The translations under genes were made by a program, and so were the position numbers. The notes under the pieces are model-generated. The model saw only the letters and a program-made list of their open reading frames with translations, ran no database searches and was not told the origin of the DNA. 64,000 nucleotides of DNA from Halosimplex halobium (GTDB lineage: Archaea > Halobacteriota > Halobacteria > Halobacteriales > Haloarculaceae): positions 1 to 64,000 of the forward strand of contig NZ_JBLKNX010000003.1 in the NCBI RefSeq assembly GCF_051414055.1, given 5' to 3'. Numbering within the stretch: position 1 is the first letter of the stretch; each line of letters starts with the position of its first letter. This document shows, in pieces, positions 51,689-60,650 of the stretch.

Positions 51689-54157
51689 TTATCGGTCGAG
51701 TTCGACGCTGGCCGCGCTGCCGTCGTATTGCAGCGTCGCGTCGGGATCGGCGGGTTCGACGCCGGTCCCATCGCCCTCGTCGACGACGGCCACCTCGAAG
51801 TCGCGTTCTTCCACGAGTTCCGGGAACGAGCCCTCCCGGTCTTCGACGGTCAGTTCGTCGGCGGTGTCGTCCCAGCGGATCGGGGTGAAGGCGTACTCGC
51901 CGTCCTCGTAGTCGTAGCCGTCGCCGGCGTCCTCGTAGGCGTCGAACTCGCCATCTCGACCCGGATAGACGCGCAGTTCCCACGGCGCGTCCGGTTTCTC
52001 GCCGGTGTGCTGGATCTGGGGCCCCATCGGGACGACGCTGCCGGCCTTGACGAACAGCGGCAGTTTCTCCAGGGGCGCGTCGGCGAGAATCGTCTGTCCG
52101 CCGTCGTAGCGCTCGCCCGTCCAGAAGTCGTACCAGTCGGTCCCCTCTGGGAGGTACACCGCCCGCGCCTCGGCTTTCCCGTCCAGTTCCTCGGAGTCGG
52201 GCCCGTAGTACATCGGCTCGGTGACCGGACAGACCAGCAGGGAGGGGCCGAACATGAACTGGTCGGCCACGTCGTGGGCGTCCTCGTCCTCCGGGAACTC
52301 GACGGCGAGGTGGCGGTACATCGTGTAGTCGCGGTGGGTCTCCCAGCCCGCCAGCGAGTACAGGTATGGCAGGAGGCGATACCGCAGGCGGTCGAACTTC
52401 ACGAGCGTGTCGTAGGTGCGGTCGCCGGGTTCGCCGAAGCGCCACATCTCCCGGGGGGTGTCGGTGCCGTGCGACCGGAACATCGGCAGGAAGGCGCCGT
52501 ACTGGAACCAGCGGACGTAGAGTTCGCGGTAGCCCAGGTCGTCGACGCCGTCGTCGAAGTCGCCGTCGGTGATCCACGAGGGCCCGTCGCCGACGAAGAA
52601 GGCGCCCACGTCGAGCGTCCACTTGGGGTTGCCCGCGGCGGTGAACTGCAGTCCGTCGGCGATCTGCTTGCGGTAGCGCTCCCACGTCGCCTCGATGTCG
52701 CCCGACCACGTGATCGCGCCGTAGCGCTGCTGGCCCGGGTACCCCGACCGGGTGAGGTTGATGACCCGTTTGTCCTCCGTGGCCGCGCGCTGGCCCTCGT
52801 ACATCCCCTTCGCCTGGTGGAGCGAGTAGGTGTTGATGTAGCCCGGATCGAGCACGCGCTTGAACGCGTCCGTCGTGTGCTTCGCGAGCGCGAACGGGTC
52901 GGGCGCCGTCGGGAGCGTCCAGGTCGGGTCGTACGGCTCGGTGGAGTCGCACCACCACGCGTCGACGCCGTGGTCGAAGAGCCCCTTCTTCGCCTGGTTC
53001 CAGTAGATGTCCCGCGCCTCCCCGGAGAAAGCATCGTAATACCGTTGCTCGTTGCCCGGTGCGGGCACGTCCGCGTCGTCGAGGATGTGCCCGGCGTCGC
53101 TCATCTCGTCGTAGTTCTCCCCGGCCAGCATGTTCGGCCAGATGGAGACCATCAGTCGGACGTTGCGCTCGTGGAGCGCGTCCATCGTCGCCGACGGGTC
53201 GGGGTAGCGTCCGGGGTGGAACGACTTCTGACCCCACTGGCCCCAGTCACCCTGGGGACCGCCCCACTCCTCGAAATTGGGGTGATGGTCCTCCGTGTCG
53301 GGCCAGTACTGCCAGTCCTGGACGATACAGTCGATGGGTACCTCGCGGTCGCGGTACGCCTCGACCACCTCCACGAGTTCCTCGCCCGTCTCGTAGCGCT
53401 CCTTGGACTGGACGTAGCCGTAGGACCACTTCGGGAGCATCGTCGCCTCGCCCGTGAGTTCGCGGAAGCCCGCGATCACTTCGTCGGGGTCGCCGGCGAC
53501 GACGAACACGTCGAGCGCGTCGTCGCACTCGGTCCAGACGTACGAGCCGTGCTGGTCGTCGTGGAACGTCGTCAGCGACCCCGTGTTCCACAGCATCCCG
53601 TAGCCGCCGGTCGACAGGATGGCGGGCATCGCGACCTTGGTGTTGCCCTGGTAGAGGGTCTGGGCCTCCCCGCTGTAGTCGGCGACGCCGCCCTCGTGCT
53701 GGCCGAGCCCGAGGATAGCCTCGTCGTCGTTGAATTCGAGACCGAGACGTGTCGAGTACGCCTCCCGGTCGAGGCTCTCGCGCGGTGTGGCGACCTCGTG
53801 GTCGCCGACGGTCAGGTCGTCCGGGGAGACCGGGACGAGCGACCTCCCGCCGTCCGCCGGCTCGCGGACCAGCAAGTCCCCCTCGGCGTCGCGCCACGTG
53901 AGTGCGCCCGTCTCGCGGTCGAGTTCGACCCGCAGGGCGTCGGTGACCAGTTCGTAGGTGGACTCGCGCTCGAGGAGGTCCCACTCGCCGTCGGGGTCCT
54001 GTGCGACGACCATCGGGCTCTCGGGGTCGGGGATCGACTCGCCGGCGGTGTAGACGAGCCGGACGATGTCGTCGGCGAGGACCTGCAGTTTGAGGCGCTG
54101 GTCGCCCGCGTCGAACAGCGGGCCGTCGGCGTCCCGTCGGAGGGCCGTCACGTGCAT
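51689..54157 (-). CDS. GH31 alpha-xylosidase-type glycoside hydrolase
   Basis: This 822-residue GH31 enzyme has an N-terminal beta-sandwich (about 1-230), the catalytic barrel and C-terminal beta domains. The nucleophile is D404 in WWCDSTEP and the acid/base D487 in TWSGDIEA. The strings QDWQYWP and NEQRYYDAFSGEARDIYW match alpha-xylosidases such as bacterial Xyl31 more than alpha-glucosidases. It would remove xylose from xyloglucan fragments. No signal peptide is present. The start at 54157 is chosen since upstream codons up to 54199 lack homology-like content. Confidence 0.88.
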   Translation of the reverse strand: MHVTALRRDADGPLFDAGDQRLKLQVLADDIVRLVYTAGESIPDPESPMVVAQDPDGEWDLLERESTYELVTDALRVELDRETGALTWRDAEGDLLVREPADGGRSLVPVSPDDLTVGDHEVATPRESLDREAYSTRLGLEFNDDEAILGLGQHEGGVADYSGEAQTLYQGNTKVAMPAILSTGGYGMLWNTGSLTTFHDDQHGSYVWTECDDALDVFVVAGDPDEVIAGFRELTGEATMLPKWSYGYVQSKERYETGEELVEVVEAYRDREVPIDCIVQDWQYWPDTEDHHPNFEEWGGPQGDWGQWGQKSFHPGRYPDPSATMDALHERNVRLMVSIWPNMLAGENYDEMSDAGHILDDADVPAPGNEQRYYDAFSGEARDIYWNQAKKGLFDHGVDAWWCDSTEPYDPTWTLPTAPDPFALAKHTTDAFKRVLDPGYINTYSLHQAKGMYEGQRAATEDKRVINLTRSGYPGQQRYGAITWSGDIEATWERYRKQIADGLQFTAAGNPKWTLDVGAFFVGDGPSWITDGDFDDGVDDLGYRELYVRWFQYGAFLPMFRSHGTDTPREMWRFGEPGDRTYDTLVKFDRLRYRLLPYLYSLAGWETHRDYTMYRHLAVEFPEDEDAHDVADQFMFGPSLLVCPVTEPMYYGPDSEELDGKAEARAVYLPEGTDWYDFWTGERYDGGQTILADAPLEKLPLFVKAGSVVPMGPQIQHTGEKPDAPWELRVYPGRDGEFDAYEDAGDGYDYEDGEYAFTPIRWDDTADELTVEDREGSFPELVEERDFEVAVVDEGDGTGVEPADPDATLQYDGSAASVELDR

Positions 54158-54294
54158 GCGCCCATCCTCAGTCGGACCGGTCTTGAGGGTTCCCCTCACG
54201 GCGGGCCGCGCCGGGATCCCCCGGACGTTTTAGTGCGGATCCGCGGCGCAGCTGCGCGGACTCCGGAATCATCTGCGAGAACGTCCCCGGTATC

Positions 54295-54300
54295 TTTATC
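54295..54300 (+). promoter_or_regulatory. TATA box of the GH10 gene
   Basis: TTTATC lies 25-30 bases before the ATG at 54325, as expected for leaderless haloarchaeal transcription. Confidence 0.55.
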
Positions 54301-54324
54301 GGGGAGTGCTCACCTGTTCGGGGT

Positions 54325-55308
54325 ATGGCAGACGACGACAGACTGCGCGACGTGGCCGAGGATCGGGACTTCCAGATCGGCGCCGCGGTGGCGGCCCAGC
54401 CGCTGCGGACCGACGCCGCCTACAAGAAGATCCTTCGCAACGAGTTCAACTACGTCACCGCCGAGAACGCCCTGAAGATGGGGCCGCTCCGGCCCGATCC
54501 CGGCGTCTACGACTTTTCGGACGCGGACGCAGTCGTCGACTACGCCCGCGAACACGACCAGTCGGTCCGCGCCCACACCCTCGTCTGGCACAACCAGACG
54601 CCCGAGTGGTTCCAGGAGTGGGACTACACGACCGAGCAACTGGAGGAGTTCACGCGCGAACACGTCCACACCACCGCGGGCCGGTACCGCGACACGGTCG
54701 ACACCTGGGACGTGGTCAACGAGGCCGTCGCCGACGACGGGACGATGCGCGAGAACCTCTGGTACGAGGCGTTCGGCGAGGAGTACCTCGACGACGCCTT
54801 CCGCTGGGCCAACGAGGTCGCCCCCGACACCGACCTGTACTACAACGACTACGGCGCCGACGGCGTCAACGTCAAATCCGACGCCATCTACGACCTCGTC
54901 TCCAGGATGCTGGACCGGGGCGTCCCCATCGACGGCGTCGGCCTCCAGATGCACGCGCTCCACGAGAAGCCCGGGATCGAGTCGGTCGCCGAGAACATCC
55001 GCCGGTTCAAGGACCTCGGACTGGACGTTGAGATCACCGAGTTCGACGTGGCCTACCTGCCCGACGACGACCCCGGCGACCAGGAAGCCCGCTGGGAGAA
55101 ACAGGCCGACTTCTACCGCGACATCACCGAGGTCTGTCTCGACGAGGGCGTCGACACGATGATCGTCTGGGGCGTCCGCGACTCCGACTCGTGGATCCCC
55201 AACTGGTTCGAGAACCTCACCGGCGATCCCCTACTCTTTGACTCCGGCAACGACCCCAAACCGGCCTACCACGCCATCAAGGAGACGCTCGCGAACTACG
55301 AGGCGTAA
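54325..55308 (+). CDS. GH10 endo-1,4-beta-xylanase
   Basis: This 327-residue single-domain GH10 xylanase has the acid/base E133 in WDVVNEAV and the nucleophile E239 in VEITEFDV, with WHNQTPEW and GLQMHALH binding subsites. There is no signal peptide and no carbohydrate-binding module, so it should act in the cytoplasm on imported xylo-oligosaccharides, as intracellular GH10 enzymes of Bacillus do. It diverges from the GH31 gene. Length is that of a bare catalytic domain. Confidence 0.93.
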   Translation: MADDDRLRDVAEDRDFQIGAAVAAQPLRTDAAYKKILRNEFNYVTAENALKMGPLRPDPGVYDFSDADAVVDYAREHDQSVRAHTLVWHNQTPEWFQEWDYTTEQLEEFTREHVHTTAGRYRDTVDTWDVVNEAVADDGTMRENLWYEAFGEEYLDDAFRWANEVAPDTDLYYNDYGADGVNVKSDAIYDLVSRMLDRGVPIDGVGLQMHALHEKPGIESVAENIRRFKDLGLDVEITEFDVAYLPDDDPGDQEARWEKQADFYRDITEVCLDEGVDTMIVWGVRDSDSWIPNWFENLTGDPLLFDSGNDPKPAYHAIKETLANYEA

Positions 55309-55392
55309 CGAGGGCGCGGTAGCGGGTCTTTCGACGTTGTCTTCGACGATTCTCGGTCCGAAACTACCGTTCAGTTCGTTCTGCAAACCCAC

Positions 55393-55508
55393 TTTTTGCG
55401 ACGGAGAGCTCCTCGCTCGGCCTTCGGCCTCGCTGCGGGGATCCTCCGTCGCAAAAACTTGGGGAAAAAAGACCGGACGACGCGCTCGCTTCGCTCGCTT
55501 GCGTCCGG
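55393..55508. repeat. Intergenic inverted repeats after the xylanase gene
   Basis: TTTTTGCGACGGAG (55393-55406) and CTCCGTCGCAAAAA (55444-55457) are a perfect 14-bp pair, with a GGCC-TTC-GGCC hairpin inside. A second stem is CCGGACG (55473-55479) with CGTCCGG (55502-55508). The gap 55309-55626 has no gene that I can see. A T-rich first arm could terminate the xylanase transcript, but the structure is larger than usual for that. Confidence 0.75.
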
Positions 55509-55626
55509 TGAACCGCCTCGCTCACTGCGTTCGCTCGACGGATGCTCGCATGCTAAGTCCATCACCTGCACTGAGCATCCGGTGCGGGAGGAGCGCGGAG
55601 AAAATCGGGCGGCGAAACGGTGGTGG

Positions 55627-56694
55627 CTACAGCTCGATACGCCCGCCCGACTCGCCGGACTCGTAGATGGCGTCGACGATCCGCATGTCCTCGTAGCCGT
55701 GTTCGCCGCCGGGGCCCAGTTCCATGTCGGTCAGGACCCCCGTCGCGAAGTAGTCGAACTCCTCGACCATCTCGGAGGGTTCCGCGACCTCGACGACCTG
55801 CTCCTCGCCGCCCTTCCGGACGGTGATCGTCCGGTCGGCGTCGACGTTGAACGGCACGTCGACCCGGATACGGCCGTGGGTGCCGCCGACCTCGAAGTAG
55901 TTGTCGCCGGCGACCTGGTAGCCGGTGTCGCACTCGGCGACCGCACCGTCGGGGAACTCCATCGTGAACGCGCAGTACTTCTCCAGGCCGTCGAAGCCCT
56001 CGGGACCTTCGACGGTGGTGGCGTGGACGGCCTCCGGGTCGGCACCGAGGACAAATCTGGACGTGTTCAGCGGGTAGACGCCCAGGTCCATGAGCGGGCC
56101 GCCGCCCGCGAGGTCGGGGTTCAGCCGCCACTGGTCCATGTCCTCGCCGGCGGCGACCAGGTTGTAGGAGAACGCGCCGCGGGTGTGGACGGGGTCACCG
56201 ATAGCGCCGTCCTGGACCACGTCGCGGAGCCACCGGATCGAGCGAGTCGTGTGCATCCGGTAGGCGGTCATCAGTTCGACGCCGCCCGCCTCGCAGGCTT
56301 CGACGCACTTGCGGGCGCGCTCGCCGTTCGCCTCCAGCGGTTTCTCGCAGAGCACGTCCTTGCCGAGTTCCGCGGCCGTCTCGACGTGCGGGAGATGGAG
56401 CGCGTTCGGCGTGCAGACGTAGACGGCGTCGTACGCCTCGCTCGCCTCGCCGTCGGCGTAGTCGTCGTAGGTTAGCGCGTGGGCGACGCCCGTCTCGTCG
56501 GCGACGCGCTCGGCCTTCTCCCGGTCGCCGCTGACGACGACGGTCGTCTCGCAGAACTCGGATTCCTCAATGGCCGGGATCGCCACGTCCGGGGCGAACC
56601 AGCCCAGCCCGAGGACGGCGAACCGGACGGGCCCACCGTCGACCGGGCGACTCCAGTCGCGTTCGTCGAACGAACTCGGAACGTCGATGTCCAT
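55627..56694 (-). CDS. D-xylose 1-dehydrogenase (NADP+), Gfo/Idh/MocA family
   Basis: This 355-residue protein is close in sequence to the Haloferax xylose dehydrogenase HVO_B0028 (XacA): the start DIDVPSSFDERDWSRPV, RFAVLGLGWFAPDVAIPAI, VVVSGDREKAERVADE, TPNALHLPHVETAAELGKDV and EKPLEA all match that group. It oxidises xylose to xylonolactone with NADP+, the entry of the oxidative pentose pathway. A TATA element (56717-56725, CTTTTTATC on the coding strand) lies 27 bases from the ATG at 56694. It precedes a uronate isomerase gene on the same strand. Confidence 0.9.
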   Translation of the reverse strand: MDIDVPSSFDERDWSRPVDGGPVRFAVLGLGWFAPDVAIPAIEESEFCETTVVVSGDREKAERVADETGVAHALTYDDYADGEASEAYDAVYVCTPNALHLPHVETAAELGKDVLCEKPLEANGERARKCVEACEAGGVELMTAYRMHTTRSIRWLRDVVQDGAIGDPVHTRGAFSYNLVAAGEDMDQWRLNPDLAGGGPLMDLGVYPLNTSRFVLGADPEAVHATTVEGPEGFDGLEKYCAFTMEFPDGAVAECDTGYQVAGDNYFEVGGTHGRIRVDVPFNVDADRTITVRKGGEEQVVEVAEPSEMVEEFDYFATGVLTDMELGPGGEHGYEDMRIVDAIYESGESGGRIEL

Positions 56695-56716
56695 ACGACG
56701 ACACACTGTATCCACC

Positions 56717-56725
56717 GATAAAAAG
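56717..56725 (-). promoter_or_regulatory. TATA box of the xylose dehydrogenase gene
   Basis: CTTTTTATC on the minus strand lies 27 bases upstream of the start at 56694, giving a leaderless transcript. Confidence 0.6.
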
Positions 56726-56780
56726 GGGGTCGGTCCCGGAAGGGAGGGTCGGAATCGCCCGGGCGGTGCGGCCCCGCCGC

Positions 56781-58148
56781 TCAGAAGCCGTACAGTTCCT
56801 TCGGGCGCTCGTAGGCGACGTGGTCGACCAGGTCCGCGGCCACGTCGAGTGGCATCTGCCCGCGCTCGACCTTCCTGCCGACGACGTTTGCGAGGGTGCG
56901 GCGGAACATCTCGAACCGCGAGTCGAAAGATAGCAGTTTCCGCGAGTCGCTGACCATCCCGGCGTGGTTGGCCAGCAGGTCGACGCTGCCGACGTAGTCG
57001 AGCTGGTGGTCCATCCCGAACGGGCTGTCGTTGAACCACCAGGCCGGACCGACGCTGACGTTCGAGTAGGCCCGCGCGAGCGTCGTCAGCGTCGGGTAGT
57101 GGCTCGGGTCGACGCAGTAGAGGATGATCTCCCCCTCCCCGTCGAAGCGGTCGAGGTAGTAGTCCAGTCCCTCCGCGATCTCGATATCGCCCGTGGACAC
57201 GTCGCCGCCCGATGCAGCGCCGAGTTCGTCGTACAACTGTTCGCGGTAGTCCCGTAGCGCGCCGATGTGCAGTTGCGTGACCCAGTCGGTCTCGGCGTTC
57301 AGCTCACCGATGAACTCCAGGAGGTACGCCTGGAAGTCCTCGATCGCCCGCTCGGACAGCGACTCCCCGGCGCGGCGCCTGGCGTAGATCTCCGCGGCGC
57401 GTTCCTCGCTGACCGGCCGCGAGACGGGTTCGAGGATGCCCAGGTCGCTGGCCGCGCAGCCGTGCTCGTCGAAGTACTCGTGAGTGGCTTCCAGCGCGTC
57501 GAGATACCCCGCGAAGTCGTCGGTGTCGTACTCGGTGGCGTCCGCGAGGTCGTCGGCGAAGTCGACGAAGCCGGACTTCTGGATGTTGACGGCGGGGTCC
57601 GCGCGCCAGGTGGGACGGATGTCGACGCCCTCGACCTCGTCGACGGCCCGCTCGTGGTATTCGAGTTGCGATGTGGGGTTGTCCGTCGTCGCCAGGACCT
57701 CGACGTTCATCTCCCGCAGGAGTTCCTGCGGGCGCATGTCGTCGGCTTCGAGCTGGGCCTTCGTCTCCGCCCAGATCTCGTCGGCCGTGTCAGCGGAGAC
57801 GGGCTGGTCGATGCCGAACCGGCGCTTCAGGTCGAGGTGGAGCCACTCGTAGACGGGGTTGCCCGCCATCTCCGGGACCACCTCGGCGAAGGCGGTCCAC
57901 TTCTCGCGGTTGGAGGCGTCGCCGGTGATCAGCTCCTCGTCGACGCCGCGCTTGCGCATCATCGACCAGACGTAGTGGTCGGTCGCGCCCTGGACCTCCC
58001 AGATGTCCGCCCAGCCGTCGTTCTCGACGATCTCCACGATGTCGGCGTGGTTGTGCGGGTCGAGGATCGGTCGGTCCTCGATCTCGGCGTACAGCTCTCT
58101 GGCCGCGTCCGTTTCGAGCAGATAGGTTTCGTCGTCGAGGAAGCTCAT
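56781..58148 (-). CDS. uxaC: Glucuronate isomerase
   Basis: This 455-residue amidohydrolase-superfamily isomerase converts D-glucuronate to D-fructuronate (and galacturonate to tagaturonate). The metal motif DPHNH is at 30-34 and further family strings are TTDNPTSQLEYH, WRADPAVNI, WWFNDSPFGMDHQLDYV and RKLLSFDSRFEMFRR. The ATG at 58148 is preferred over one ten codons upstream because an ATAAAG/CTTTAT box (58177-58182) predicts a leaderless start near it. It completes, with the mannonate dehydratase at 60651, two of the three early steps of the uronate pathway. Confidence 0.94.
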   Translation of the reverse strand: MSFLDDETYLLETDAARELYAEIEDRPILDPHNHADIVEIVENDGWADIWEVQGATDHYVWSMMRKRGVDEELITGDASNREKWTAFAEVVPEMAGNPVYEWLHLDLKRRFGIDQPVSADTADEIWAETKAQLEADDMRPQELLREMNVEVLATTDNPTSQLEYHERAVDEVEGVDIRPTWRADPAVNIQKSGFVDFADDLADATEYDTDDFAGYLDALEATHEYFDEHGCAASDLGILEPVSRPVSEERAAEIYARRRAGESLSERAIEDFQAYLLEFIGELNAETDWVTQLHIGALRDYREQLYDELGAASGGDVSTGDIEIAEGLDYYLDRFDGEGEIILYCVDPSHYPTLTTLARAYSNVSVGPAWWFNDSPFGMDHQLDYVGSVDLLANHAGMVSDSRKLLSFDSRFEMFRRTLANVVGRKVERGQMPLDVAADLVDHVAYERPKELYGF

Positions 58149-58309
58149 GTCGTTCGAACCAACCGGCGATTCGCTCATAAAGGTAGCTGTCCCCGGTCGA
58201 TTTCACCAGTCGGCTCCGGTCGCGTTCCCGTGCGGTCGCGCGGCGACGGAGCCCGAACACCGTTCGCGAAAGGGGCAACTATTTACTGCGATCGGGCGAC
58301 GGTACGACC

Positions 58310-59392
58310 ATGAGCGACAGAGAGCCCGAGGATCTGAACTTCGGGTGCCAGGTCGTGACGTACGGCGACGTGCAGGGAACGGTCGAGGACGCGGTCCGCG
58401 CGGAGGAGGCGGGCTTCGACATCATCACCGTCCCGGACCACCTCTTTCACCCCACGGGCTCCGAGGAGTTCCTCGTGGACCCGCCGTGGGAGGCCTTTAC
58501 CGTCCTCGGTGCCATCGCCCAGCACACCGACGAGGCGATGCTGATGCCCGGGGTCACCGACTCGGTGCGGCGCCACCCGACCGAACTCGCCCACATCGGC
58601 GTGACGCTGGACCAGATGACCGACGGGCGGTTCGGCCTGGGGATCGGCGCCGGCGAGGCGTTCAACTTCACGCCCATCGAGGACATCGACTGGTCGGACC
58701 CGTTCGGCCGGTTCTCGGAGGCGTTCAAGGTGATCGACCGGCTGTGGGACTCGACGGCCGACGAGCCCGTCGACTTCGACGGGGAGTTCTACCAGCTGGA
58801 GGCCGCACACATGGGACTCAAGCCCGTGCAGGAGCCCCGGCCGCCGATGTGGGTCGGCGGGTACGGCAAGAGCATGCGCGGGTTCACCGGTGCGCTCGGG
58901 GACGGCTGGTTCCCGTGGATCCACGCGCCCGAACAGTACGAGGAAGACCTCCAGCGTGTCCTCGACGTGGCCGAGGACCGCGGGCGCGACCCCGACGACA
59001 TCGACCGGGCGGTCATGATCCCGACGACGGTCTCCGAGGACGGCGATGCGGCCCGCGAGGCGGCCATCGAGCGCAACCGGACGAGCCTGGCGCTGCGGCC
59101 GCCGCTGCTCGCGAAGATGGGCTACGAGGACATCGCCGACGAGACGCCGATCATGTTCGAGATGGCCTTCGACGAGGAGCAGGAGGAACGACTCCTGAAC
59201 GCGGCCGAGAAGGTCCCCGACGAGGCGGTCGACGCGGTGACCGTCTCCGGGACGCCCGAGGAGGCCATCGCCGACCTGGAACGCTGGGTCGAGGCCGGGC
59301 TGGACAACGTCGTCCTCATCCCGGTCGGCGACTACGAGGAGACCCTGACCCACTACGAGGAGACCATCATCCCGCACTTCCGCGGGGAGTAA
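58310..59392 (+). CDS. F420-dependent G6PDH-like LLM oxidoreductase
   Basis: This 360-residue LLM enzyme resembles the F420-dependent glucose-6-phosphate dehydrogenase group: FGLGIGAGEAFN corresponds to the family's GxGxGEALN string, and MWVGGYGKSMRGFTGALGDGWFPW is the phosphate-binding region. In haloarchaea this type is usually named after the F420 family and its sugar substrate is not proven. A TATA-like ATTTAC (58281-58286) lies 25-30 bases from the ATG at 58310. Its place beside uxaC suggests a sugar or sugar acid as substrate. Confidence 0.88.
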   Translation: MSDREPEDLNFGCQVVTYGDVQGTVEDAVRAEEAGFDIITVPDHLFHPTGSEEFLVDPPWEAFTVLGAIAQHTDEAMLMPGVTDSVRRHPTELAHIGVTLDQMTDGRFGLGIGAGEAFNFTPIEDIDWSDPFGRFSEAFKVIDRLWDSTADEPVDFDGEFYQLEAAHMGLKPVQEPRPPMWVGGYGKSMRGFTGALGDGWFPWIHAPEQYEEDLQRVLDVAEDRGRDPDDIDRAVMIPTTVSEDGDAAREAAIERNRTSLALRPPLLAKMGYEDIADETPIMFEMAFDEEQEERLLNAAEKVPDEAVDAVTVSGTPEEAIADLERWVEAGLDNVVLIPVGDYEETLTHYEETIIPHFRGE

Positions 59393-59446
59393 GGGGAGCG
59401 TACCGGGGGCGTTCGCGCGCCGCGGTGAGCGGTCATGCGTCCGCTC

Positions 59447-60220
59447 TCAGTCGTAGGCGTACTTCACTTCGACGACGTTGACGGTGTTTCGGATCTCCGG
59501 CAGGATCTCGTCCTCGATGCGGTCGTCGTCGAGGCGTTCCTTGGGACCGGAGACGGAGATCGACCCGACCACGTCGTCCTCGACGAGGACCGGGCTGGCG
59601 ACCGACCGGATCCCCTCACGGCGCTCCTCGTCCTCGATCGAGTAGCCGCGGTTCGCGATGCGCGCGAGTTCGCGGTCTAGCCGGTCGCGGTCGGTGATCG
59701 TGTGCCGGGTGGCTTCCGGCAGCCCGTAGGTGTCGACGATATCGTCGACGTAGTCGGCGGGGAGGTGTGCGAGGATAGCCTTGCCGAGGGCGGTCCAGTG
59801 CATCTCGGTGTGTTCACCGATCGGCGCGTTGTCGTAGACGGCCTCGGTCCCTTCGGCCTGGTAGAGGATGACCCGCTGACCGTTCTCCTCGATCCCGAGG
59901 TTCGCAACCTCGCCCGTGGAGTCGGCGAGCGCGTCGATCTCGGACTTCGTCGCGCGGTAGACGTTCCGGCGCTGGCGTACCGCGACGCCGTCCCGGAGGA
60001 ACCGACAGCTCAGCCGGTAGCCGTCGCTCCCCTGGACGACGTACCCCACCGACTGCAGCGTCTGCAGGTGCGAGTGGGCGGTACTCGTCGGGATCGACAG
60101 CGCCGTCGCCACGTCGTCGATCCGAACGGTTCCCTGCTCGCGCATGACCTCGACGACCGCGAAGGCCCGCTCGACGGCCCCGATCGCGTCGTCGTTCGCA
60201 CCCGGTTCGGTGATTCCCAT
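59447..60220 (-). CDS. IclR-family transcriptional regulator (second)
   Basis: This 257-residue IclR-type regulator has a winged-helix domain (GTVRIDDVATALSIPTSTAHSH near 30-52) and a C-terminal effector domain with GKAILAHLPAD and SISVSGPKERLDDD. It is related to but clearly distinct from the first IclR protein. A palindrome at 60225-60234 sits between its TATA box (60244-60252) and its start, suggesting it controls itself. It lies between the glucuronate isomerase and mannonate dehydratase genes and is likely their regulator. Confidence 0.92.
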   Translation of the reverse strand: MGITEPGANDDAIGAVERAFAVVEVMREQGTVRIDDVATALSIPTSTAHSHLQTLQSVGYVVQGSDGYRLSCRFLRDGVAVRQRRNVYRATKSEIDALADSTGEVANLGIEENGQRVILYQAEGTEAVYDNAPIGEHTEMHWTALGKAILAHLPADYVDDIVDTYGLPEATRHTITDRDRLDRELARIANRGYSIEDEERREGIRSVASPVLVEDDVVGSISVSGPKERLDDDRIEDEILPEIRNTVNVVEVKYAYD

Positions 60221-60224
60221 ACAG

Positions 60225-60234
60225 TCTGTACAGA
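60225..60234. promoter_or_regulatory. Palindromic site at the second IclR promoter
   Basis: TCTGTACAGA is a perfect 10-bp palindrome five bases upstream of the IclR start and just inside the TATA box of that gene. Likely an autoregulatory operator. Confidence 0.5.
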
Positions 60235-60252
60235 TTCGCCGGTGATAAAATC

Positions 60253-60650
60253 TACTGATGTTGGAAACGCTGCGCCAAATTACAGTTCTATACCTGTGTT
60301 TCGAATCTACCCCTATAGCGCGTTACCAACCCTCACGGATGCACATCTACGGGAACTGTCAGCCGCCTGTAGCGGGGTTGTTTATAATCATTATTGGTGC
60401 CGCTACTGTTCCATCATCAGTGGAACTACTGTGTGAGCGAGTCACGATGATTCCGAACGACCGGTCCGTGACAGGCGCAGACGGTCGGCTTCCGTTCCGA
60501 CAGACGGAACGGATCACGCTCAGAAAGTAAATTTCTGTTCAGATTTCATGAACGTGCCGCGGTCAGACGGCCGATTCCTGTTTCGATGGCCAGAACCCGT
60601 CACAGTCAGGCGGTTACCGAGGGTCGGACGGGGGCACCAGACGCACCGAG
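60253..60650. other. A/T-richer intergenic region, no gene seen
   Basis: This region lies between two genes on the same strand and has more A/T than its surroundings, including TTTATAATCATTATTGG near 60380-60396. The one open frame here has poor composition and no homology-like features. I see promoter-like TATA elements but no assignable gene or repeat. Confidence 0.45.

Noticed and set aside
60258..60530. 90-codon plus-strand frame in the intergenic region
   Set aside because: Composition is not halophilic and no promoter, SD or domain supports it.
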